The translations under genes were made by a program, and so were the position numbers. This document shows positions 54,424-61,274 of a DNA stretch of 64,000 bases, piece by piece; position 1 is the first letter of the stretch; every line of letters begins with the position of its first letter. This stretch comes from Lentisphaerae bacterium WC36 (GTDB taxonomy: Bacteria; Verrucomicrobiota; Lentisphaeria; Victivallales; SZUA-371), in NCBI GenBank assembly GCA_020683205.1, contig CP085689.1, forward strand, positions 1,116,001-1,180,000, written 5' to 3'. Below the pieces are notes generated by a model. It was not told where the DNA came from, ran no database searches, and saw nothing but the letters and a program-made list of their open reading frames with translations.

Positions 54424-57140
54424 ATACGAATAGGTAATCCTTTGAAATTATCTCCAGATTTTCCCCTCGTTCACACCGTGCATGCGACTTTCACCGCACA
54501 CGGCGTTCCATCAATTATAATTTTTCAATACAATCATACCTCTAAAACATTAGGTTCCTTAAAGAATTGCGGGCAATTGCACTTGTTTTCTTAACAAGTT
54601 TATTTTCTCAATTTTTTTGCAATCTAAATTGAGAATTTTTAAATATTTTGAAATTGTTTCACAATTTTGGGCATGAATCAGTTTATGGACATTTTCTTCA
54701 ACGATAATTAGATTTTTATATTTATCATCTCCACCTAAAAATATAGGTATTTTATGATGACAATTTATTTCTGTTACGTCAAGTTTATTGCCCGTCACTG
54801 CACATTTTCCATACTGTGCCACAAACAATGAAATACGATTATCATTAAATTCAACGCTTCTTTCAGGCGAAGGGTGTTTTAACAAATAACGTATAGCATC
54901 TTTACTCACGGATTTTTGTTTGTTGTGAATTACTAATCTATCTTTTTCGACATAAATAGAGATTCCATTGAATCCTGCTTGTCTACTAAATTTAACATAA
55001 CTAATTGGTAGCAACGCTTTACCGTTAACAAAGCGCAATCTTTTAGATTTGCCGTATTTCAGGTAAAAATACCGTGGTAATTTTTCTCCATATTTTTTTC
55101 TTCTTAAATCAAGTCTATTTTCCCGCAACGAGTGACTAAGAAAAGCTATTTCACTAAAGTCTTGACTGCAATTTGATGCAATACTGTAGTAATTATGAAT
55201 TCCAATAACATAGGCATTGTATTTATCTATCGATGAAAATACTTCTTTGCCCTTTGCATGTTGGATTTTCTTAATTAACTCTTTAGATTGTTTCAGAATT
55301 TTTAATTTAGCCTTATCAGCTATATGACTTCTTGTCAAATACCTGTTTACTAACCGTTTTTTTATCATTATTTTCTTTTTTTTGACGACTTTTAATTTTA
55401 TTCCTAAAAATTCAGAATAATTTTTCTTTAAATTAGTTATCTTTGATTTTTCAGTACTAATTTCAAGCTTAAGTCGTGTCTTTAACCAGTCTTTCACAGC
55501 AATAAAAGCTTTTTTTGCATCAGTATAATTACGGCAGAATATTTTAAAATCATCAGCGTATCGTACAATATACATTTCTTTGAGATTTGTATTTTTCAGT
55601 GCAGTATACATGTGTGACTTGCTACCATCTCTAGCATCTGTTGCGTAATTATAACGACTTTTAAAATTATACCATTGACTATCAAGCCACCAGTCTAATT
55701 CATTTAAAGCTATATTAGCCAAAAGAGGCGATAAAATACCTCCTTGTGGAGTGCCTTTCTTAGGAATTCCAATCCCATCAATTTCAGCTTTCAACATTTT
55801 TGAAATAACTTTTAGTAGTGATTTATCTTGTATTCCAATTGTCCATAATTGTTTTAATAATTTACCATGGTCAATGTTATCAAAAAATCCTTTAATATCT
55901 ACATCTACGACATAGTGTAGTTTTACGTTATTAATCAAAAAGCAGCTTCTAGCAATTGCATGTTTAGCAGAACGCAATGGTCTAAAGCCATAACTATGTT
56001 TGTAAAATTTTGCTTCACAAATTGGTTCCATAATTTGCAATATACATTGTTGTATCAGCCTATCTTCAATGGTTGGTATTCCCAACGGTCTAGTTTTGCC
56101 GTTTGGTTTTGGAATTTCAACACGTCGTACTTTTTTCGGAAAATAATTTTTCAGCTTTTTCTGAATAAATATTACTAATTCGTCAGTAGTCATCTCGCCA
56201 AGGAATGCAATATTTTTAGCATCAACTCCTTGGGTTTGACTCCCTTTATTTCTTTTGATATTTCTATACGCTAACAAAATATTATCTCTTTGAGTTATTA
56301 TTTTCATAAGTCCCCTAAAAGTGTTACCATTTTGGCTTTGCTGATATAATTTATCCAAAGTTTTTTGAATGTTGTAATATTCATTATTTCTTAGCCTTTG
56401 TTTCTTTAAGTTAATTGTTGTTTTAGTCATAGTTGGTCTCCTCATTTTACTAGATTCGACCTCTCTTAGTCATACTCGTAACCTATAATTAGGTATGTGT
56501 TTTTGTTATTATTTATAATTGACTAGAGGCTGTTGCTCCATTGCCATTACAACAACTTCATCGCTCGTGCCTCCACTCTCAGCCAGATAATATGCTTTTA
56601 ATACTTTGAAAGCTTTATTTAGCATTCCACTTCATAGTGTGTTATCACTCCATGTTCTGACCTTTCCTTGTTCCGATAATTTTATCTATGCACTTAGCAT
56701 TAGGTACTTCCTATAAGCCTGTAAGCTTGATATTGCCTGTAACAATATATGGATTTTCATAACCACGATTCTTACTCACCCACACTTACCTCACATTTGT
56801 GATAAAAGCATTTCTGCAAATTTTGCACCGTTTAGACCCTTACATTCAGAAGTTCGTCAGTTCTCAATGAACATTCTTACCATAGCTAATTTTTAGACTC
56901 CCGACCTATCAGATACTCGACCACCTCTGGTTCGCTATTCCTCGACTTTACTCGTTAGGGTATCCTCTCAGTCGACTTCACCGAGCTTTACACCCACAAT
57001 TAATAACATAACTGAACGCATATCGGAGTATTAGAGAAGACGTTTCAGGACGTTACTCCATCATTCCATCTTTCAAATTATCAGTTTACAGCAAAATAAT
57101 TTCGCTGTAGTTAATCTTTTCAATTAACAACAAGTCGCAC
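54424..57140 (-). mobile_element. Group II intron inserted in the VWA gene
   Basis: 2717 bases. On the minus strand it begins GTGCGAC (complement of 57134-57140), the canonical 5' end, and ends ACCTATTCGTAT. Domain V is recognisable near 54475-54515 on the minus strand: CGCCGTGTGCGGTG, AAAGTCGCATGC and ACGGTGTG, followed by a domain VI-like stem with ACCTATTC. The 700 bases before the protein gene (56446-57140) would be domains I-III. It encodes its own RT/maturase. Excision exactly at these ends joins 196 + 1328 bases into 508 codons, so the boundaries are well supported. Confidence 0.9.
54559..56430 (-). CDS. ltrA: Group II intron reverse transcriptase/maturase with HNH endonuclease
   Basis: 623 residues. 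The reverse transcriptase has KVRRVEIPKPNGKTRPLGIP (RT1-2), FYKHSYGFRPLRSAKHAI, VVDVDIKGFFDNIDHGKL (RT3), GTPQGGILSPLLANI (RT4) and MYIVRYADDFKIFCR with the catalytic YADD (RT5). The maturase X domain follows (SYVKFSRQAGFNGI). The C-terminal HNH endonuclease has KCAVTGNKLD, NCHHKIPIFLGGDD and NLIIVEENVHKLIHAQN, with the His and Cys kept. ATG 56430 is chosen because GAGGAG lies ten bases before; ATG 56445 overlaps that RBS. It splices the intron RNA and allows retrohoming. All motifs are intact, so the intron is probably active. Confidence 0.93.
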   Translation of the reverse strand: MTKTTINLKKQRLRNNEYYNIQKTLDKLYQQSQNGNTFRGLMKIITQRDNILLAYRNIKRNKGSQTQGVDAKNIAFLGEMTTDELVIFIQKKLKNYFPKKVRRVEIPKPNGKTRPLGIPTIEDRLIQQCILQIMEPICEAKFYKHSYGFRPLRSAKHAIARSCFLINNVKLHYVVDVDIKGFFDNIDHGKLLKQLWTIGIQDKSLLKVISKMLKAEIDGIGIPKKGTPQGGILSPLLANIALNELDWWLDSQWYNFKSRYNYATDARDGSKSHMYTALKNTNLKEMYIVRYADDFKIFCRNYTDAKKAFIAVKDWLKTRLKLEISTEKSKITNLKKNYSEFLGIKLKVVKKKKIMIKKRLVNRYLTRSHIADKAKLKILKQSKELIKKIQHAKGKEVFSSIDKYNAYVIGIHNYYSIASNCSQDFSEIAFLSHSLRENRLDLRRKKYGEKLPRYFYLKYGKSKRLRFVNGKALLPISYVKFSRQAGFNGISIYVEKDRLVIHNKQKSVSKDAIRYLLKHPSPERSVEFNDNRISLFVAQYGKCAVTGNKLDVTEINCHHKIPIFLGGDDKYKNLIIVEENVHKLIHAQNCETISKYLKILNLDCKKIEKINLLRKQVQLPAIL

Positions 57141-57336
57141 CATGGTCTGTATAGCCTCTAATTAAATGCATCAGAACTTCATCGCATTCAACAGGTAACG
57201 ATGGTAAATTAATGCGTTTACCATCAGTATAAGCAGTATTCCCACCAATCGTCACCTCAACTCCATAACGTTGTCCAAGCACCCCCGCAACAAGTGGCAG
57301 TGCCTGACATATTTGTGCTATTGAAAAATCTTTCAT
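57141..57336 (-). CDS. VWA-domain protein, exon 1
   Basis: 65 codons plus one base: KDFSIAQICQALPLVAGVLG, then QRYGVEVTIGGNTAYTDGKR, then INLPSLPVECDEVLMHLIRG and YTDH. The conserved sequence TDHExxHxRHT would follow, and the intron cuts inside the Glu codon of HExxH. Unspliced, the frame would read five more residues into the intron (GATCC) and stop. AAAGGAATAAA precedes ATG 57336. Metal-binding HExxH upstream of a VWA domain fits the CobT-like type. Confidence 0.82.
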
Positions 57337-57358
57337 TATATTTTATTCCTTTCTTTTT

Positions 57359-57448
57359 GTCTCCGACGGCGAACGTTTCGACGTTCGATCCCGCCCGAAT
57401 ACGATTCGGAACGGGGTTCGCAGTTTTGTCTGCATTTGTGATGGAGAC
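57359..57448. ncRNA. Multi-stem structured element upstream of the VWA gene
   Basis: An outer stem GTCTCC (57359-57364) / GGAGAC (57443-57448) encloses three perfect hairpins: GAACGT-TTCG-ACGTTC, CCGAAT-ACG-ATTCGG framed by CCCG/CGGG, and GCAG-TTTTGT-CTGC. The stretch is GC-rich in an AT-rich region. The symmetry means either strand could form it; on the minus strand it is in the leader of the VWA mRNA, 20 bases before its start. Regulatory leader RNA or independent RNA. It is not a tRNA. Confidence 0.55.
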
Positions 57449-57623
57449 GTGTTTTTCTTGTTTGATTGTTTTGTAGATTTATATTTTAAAATTTTCATAA
57501 AAAACTATTTTTATTTCAACTTTTAAAATGATTACGCAATTAGCTCACGCCAATGTTAGAGTTTCACTTTAAACTTTAAGGCTACTTTGCCATGAGCGAA
57601 GCGAATTACAATGCCTGTCAGTG

Positions 57624-58034
57624 CTACTGACTTTCATCGATTAATTGACTACACTGCTTGCGGGTTAATTCTTGTAGGCTATTGACATTGAAACGATTAA
57701 TGACGTTTTGAATTGGGGTGTTGCTTTGGTTTAACAAATCCAGTAAATATTTAATTTGCTTTGGACTTGCAACATCGTTTGAAGCATTTTGTTGCGGTGG
57801 ATTTTGATTATTAATTTGATTTTGTGAATTGTTCTGCTGAGAATAATTAGGATTTCTGATTTCATTTTCAACTGAATTTCGCACCATTTTGAAGGTTTGA
57901 TGAATGCGATTTTGCAGTTCATTTTCAGCTAAACCATCAGGCAATTCAACCTCAACTGAAGCGTGAAAGCTATGACTTGAATACTTTTCCTCTGCAGGAA
58001 CTTTTTTCGAATAAGAAGCATGTAATTTTAACAT
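57624..58034 (-). CDS. Small DNA-associated protein of the VWA operon
   Basis: 136 residues. The N-terminal 70 residues are a strand-rich domain (SFHASVEVELPDGLAENELQ), the middle is Gln/Asn-rich, and the C-terminal 45 residues (ASPKQIKYLLDLLNQSNTPI ... LQELTRKQCSQLIDE) form a helical UBA-like module often seen at the ends of phage recombination and ssDNA proteins. AGACAAGAT precedes ATG. Similar proteins in phages and plasmids are associated with single-strand annealing or repair; this assignment is by pattern only. The 290-base gap that follows contains the structured element and short palindromes (GGCTACTTTGCC). Confidence 0.5.
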   Translation of the reverse strand: MLKLHASYSKKVPAEEKYSSHSFHASVEVELPDGLAENELQNRIHQTFKMVRNSVENEIRNPNYSQQNNSQNQINNQNPPQQNASNDVASPKQIKYLLDLLNQSNTPIQNVINRFNVNSLQELTRKQCSQLIDESQ

Positions 58035-58121
58035 AATCTTGTCTCCATATATTTTGAATTTAAGTAATTTTGTGGTAATAGGAGGTGATTAATGTTGTAG
58101 AATTTTAGTCGTGGATTTTGT

Positions 58122-58493
58122 TTATTCTTTGCGTTCGTAGTGAAACTTTTCGTCACCAAAAATTGATTTGATTATTTCATCAACTTCGGCTTGAGTTTCT
58201 TTGGTGTTGTAAAAATTGAGTTCAGCAAGCACACAGCCAATAGCCATCAGGTCATCGACAAGCCCTCCAGGAATAAAATCTGGAATAATGTCAATTGGAC
58301 AAATCAGATAGCCAAGTGTCGCAATAATCAGAGTTTTAGCGTAAAGCGGCACGTCATCACTTTTGAGTAGAACATACAATGTGATGATTTGTTCCAATGC
58401 CTTTGAAATTAAAGATTTAAGAATTTTCTTTAATTTGCTAAAGAATTTTTTTTCAGAGTAGTGTTTATCATATTTATTGGGATCAATAATCAT
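58122..58493 (-). CDS. DUF1232/YkvA-family membrane protein
   Basis: 123 residues from ATG 58493, which has a strong AAGGAGG seven bases upstream; the longer frame from 58550 reads through that RBS. Residues ~55-105 give the family signature: DDVPLYAKTLIIATLGYLIC, PIDIIPDFIPGGLVDDLMAI and GCVLAELNFY. The family has a short hydrophobic region and a conserved PxDxxPD turn; its function is not established. It is the first gene of the VWA operon. Confidence 0.85.
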   Translation of the reverse strand: MIIDPNKYDKHYSEKKFFSKLKKILKSLISKALEQIITLYVLLKSDDVPLYAKTLIIATLGYLICPIDIIPDFIPGGLVDDLMAIGCVLAELNFYNTKETQAEVDEIIKSIFGDEKFHYERKE

Positions 58494-58712
58494 GAAATTA
58501 CCTCCTTGATTTAGTTTAAATGTTGAAAATTTGACTAAAATTCTACACATTTTCCATTAATCAAAGAGGCAATATATAAATATAATTACTGTAATATCCC
58601 GTTTAAAAAAAATAAGTTAATTGAAATTACTTCGGATACAGCAATTTTATAGCATTTATATTTGATGATTATATTATTTATAGACAGATTGCTATAAATG
58701 TTTTTATATGTT

Positions 58713-59645
58713 TTATTCTATAACTTCATCAATTGGTAATTGATAACCTTTTCCTGTTTTAGCTGCTTTTGGTAATGGCTTCTCTGTTTTTAAGAGTTTA
58801 AAAGTGTACTTTTGAACTTTATTCTTATCAAGTTTTATTTCCCAAATTAATTCAGAGATACCGTAATTGAAATCTTCTTTTGAAAACTCATTTGATTCTT
58901 TAAGCAATTTAAGGATATCAAATTTAACGAACTTACTTTTGCCTACCGCTAATTCAATGTTTTTGAACTCTTTTTTAGGTTTATAAACAAATTCATCACC
59001 ATTTGGGAATTTCACTTTTAAGCGACTTTTTTCTGAATAAAAATCAGGAATTTCAGCCTTTTTAGAAGTATTATTGCTAGCAATAAAGGCAAAAGCATAA
59101 GGATTTTTAACGCCAATTAACTTAGCTATTTTGAAATTCAATGCATCTTTTTTGTCAAACTTACTCGCAAAATTATATGTTATCGCTTTTTTGCCATCTA
59201 CTTTCCAAATATAGGTATGAATTGTTGACCTAAATTTCGATTTATACTCACCTACCCCCCATTGTAAACTGGCAAAGTTGCTATACCATTTAAAGCTATA
59301 AAACATGCCGTTTTTAAGGTTATAAGACCACATTAATTTTTTATTATTCTCTAGTTTCATAAAATTAGCAGGGTCAACATAAAAGATGAATGGATATTTA
59401 TGCTTAGTCATAAAATGCATTGTCAGACCATTGCCATTCATATTAAAATTGTTAATAAAAATAGATTTATGTCTTTTATTCTTCAAAATAAAAAAGAAGT
59501 CTAAATCATTTTTACTGATATTTTTGATTATTGATAGATTTATCTCTTTTTTCGTATTTTTAGGCGTTTCTGCAGTTGATTTGCCCCCACTACACATACT
59601 AAGTAACACAACTAGACTAATTAATTTCATTTTTATTTTTTTCAT
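58713..59645 (-). CDS. Lipoprotein of a paralogous pair (copy 1)
   Basis: 310 residues from ATG 59645, which has GAGG five bases upstream. The signal sequence MKLISLVVLLSMC ends in a lipobox-like LSMC followed by SGG. The mature part is strand-rich (FFFILKNKRHKSIFINNFNM, YSEKSRLKVKFPNGDEFVY, SELIWEIKLDKNKVQKY) and aligns with the protein at 60263-61246 along its length (FDKKDALNFKIAKL / LDKKDAINLKIAKV; FNYGISELIWEI / FNGGITKLIWEL). Envelope protein of unknown role; no family recognised. Each copy follows a metallopeptidase C-terminus, so the pair of genes was duplicated as a unit. The 220 bases before it in the window (58494-58712) hold no gene. Confidence 0.7.
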   Translation of the reverse strand: MKKIKMKLISLVVLLSMCSGGKSTAETPKNTKKEINLSIIKNISKNDLDFFFILKNKRHKSIFINNFNMNGNGLTMHFMTKHKYPFIFYVDPANFMKLENNKKLMWSYNLKNGMFYSFKWYSNFASLQWGVGEYKSKFRSTIHTYIWKVDGKKAITYNFASKFDKKDALNFKIAKLIGVKNPYAFAFIASNNTSKKAEIPDFYSEKSRLKVKFPNGDEFVYKPKKEFKNIELAVGKSKFVKFDILKLLKESNEFSKEDFNYGISELIWEIKLDKNKVQKYTFKLLKTEKPLPKAAKTGKGYQLPIDEVIE

Positions 59646-59653
59646 TTTTAACC

Positions 59654-60260
59654 TCAATTTAAAAGACTTTTTCTGACAGAGTAAAGACAGTCTATACAGA
59701 ATTCCGAATACTTATCTGTACGATCCCTAGTATATGACATTACACAACTATCGTTATTACAATGACTTTTTATATAGATATAATTATCTACATGATTATA
59801 AATTCCTGTTAAAAGCCAACATAAATGCCCCAGTTCATGCACTGTCGTTTCCATGTGATATTGACTGTTATATGATTGAGGAAGGCTATCATTAAAAATA
59901 AATGCTATCTTTGATGAAGCATGAGCCATTCCGTAACTGACAAAATTGGGGTTAAATAATTTTGAAGTAGCCATTACTAACTTAATTTTTTCAGTCTTTG
60001 CATTTTTTATATTTATAAACCATTCTTGTGCGAACTTCATAGCTATATCATTAGTTTCGAAAATCGTATACTTAGGCTCTAAATTAGGAGTCGATAAAAT
60101 AGTTTTATACTCTACAAAAGTTCCTCCATCAGAACCATTAGTTTCCACCCCCATATGTCTCCTCTAAATATTTAAGATTATTTTTCTCCATCGATTAGCA
60201 CCCCTGTATATTTTGGAATAAAGCTTTTTTGCTTATAGGATGTATTTAAAAGCTCATTTA
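59654..60260 (-). pseudogene. Truncated metallopeptidase copy
   Basis: 166 open residues contain the zinc site TTVHELGHLCWLL and the Met-turn CVMSYTRDRTDKYSEFCIDC. Compared with the large neighbour (61275 onward), only the C-terminal domain is present. Upstream codons still match it (FIPKYTGVLIDG ~ EIPKYSGVRINS; EETYGG ~ NSYGG), but two frame breaks, at the five-C run 60148-60152 and at the five-T run 60181-60185, separate them, and the match ends at the stop of the next gene. It probably arose by partial duplication. ATG 60154 with GGAGAC could still give a small leaderless peptidase. Confidence 0.6.
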
Positions 60261-60262
60261 AA

Positions 60263-61246
60263 TTAGTTTTTCATTCTCTTTCTAACGTCTTGCCAGTATA
60301 TTATTTCAGGGTAGACTAATTTTTCGGGTATTTCAAAAACTTCAGTATCGTCAATAAAAATTCCTAAAGACTGAAGTTGCCTAGGAAGTTTCCTATCAAT
60401 TTTAACTAAATTAAATACAGTTTTAACAGTTTTTTTATCTGAAAGTTGTAATTCCCAAATAAGTTTAGTAATACCACCATTAAAATCTTCTATAGTTAAA
60501 TCTTGTTTTTTGAACAATTCCATAAGATTTATTCTTATAAATTTGCTTTCTCCTGTATTTAATTTGAAAAAATCATTGTCTTTATTTTTCTCATGATAAA
60601 TTAATTCATCATCATTTGAAAAGTTTAATCTTAATTTACTTTTTTCACTAAAAAAGTTTGGCACTACAACAGAGTGTTTTGTATTGTTGCTTATAATCAA
60701 GGCAAAATCTAAATTTTTACCATCCATAACTTTAGCAATTTTAAGGTTAATAGCATCTTTTTTATCTAGCATTGTTATGAAATCGGTATTATTAGCTTTA
60801 TTTAATGATTTACAAAGATAAATATGTGATTTTGTTCCCATTTTTTTTGACCATGGACTAGAAAAATTCCAATTCAATGCAATAAAATTATTATTAATGT
60901 GTTTATGTTTACCATAATCGTTCCACAATTTTACTAAAAATTTTTCATCAGATATCCATAAAAGATTGGAATTGTTAGGGAAAACAATTTGACTTCCTCT
61001 ATTAACTAAAAGACCTGTATATACTTTTTTTCTATTTATTAATTTTGATGCATTGCGATTACAATCAATATTATCAATAAACAAATTTTCTTTTTCATTA
61101 TTTTTTAAAATAAAAATTAATGAATTATTTTTTTCTGAAACATTGTAAGCAATAGTTTGAGTTACATTTAATTTTTCCTCTTTTGAATATGCAACACACG
61201 ACAATAATAACAACATATTAGTAAATATAGTAGATAATTTTTTCAT
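60263..61246 (-). CDS. Lipoprotein of a paralogous pair (copy 2)
   Basis: 327 residues. Signal sequence KKLSTIFTNMLLLLSC with a lipobox-like LLSC, then AYSKEEKLNVTQ. Strand-rich mature part with SLIFILKNNEKENLFIDNID, FSEKSKLRLNFSNDDELIYH and GITKLIWELQLSDKKTVKT, each matched in copy 1. It starts 28 bases after the large metallopeptidase gene on the same strand, so it should be cotranscribed and may modulate, anchor or inhibit that enzyme; this is inference from context. Confidence 0.7.
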   Translation of the reverse strand: MKKLSTIFTNMLLLLSCVAYSKEEKLNVTQTIAYNVSEKNNSLIFILKNNEKENLFIDNIDCNRNASKLINRKKVYTGLLVNRGSQIVFPNNSNLLWISDEKFLVKLWNDYGKHKHINNNFIALNWNFSSPWSKKMGTKSHIYLCKSLNKANNTDFITMLDKKDAINLKIAKVMDGKNLDFALIISNNTKHSVVVPNFFSEKSKLRLNFSNDDELIYHEKNKDNDFFKLNTGESKFIRINLMELFKKQDLTIEDFNGGITKLIWELQLSDKKTVKTVFNLVKIDRKLPRQLQSLGIFIDDTEVFEIPEKLVYPEIIYWQDVRKRMKN

Positions 61247-61274
61247 TATTAGATAATCCTTTTTTTAAATTTTC

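Noticed and set aside
54400-54594. Short plus-strand frame over the intron 3' end
   Set aside because: It lies over intron domains V-VI and the end of the maturase gene; no RBS or protein-like motif.
57359-57448. Cloverleaf-like fold as a tRNA
   Set aside because: Stem lengths and order do not fit a tRNA and the T-loop and CCA features are missing; kept only as an unassigned structured element.
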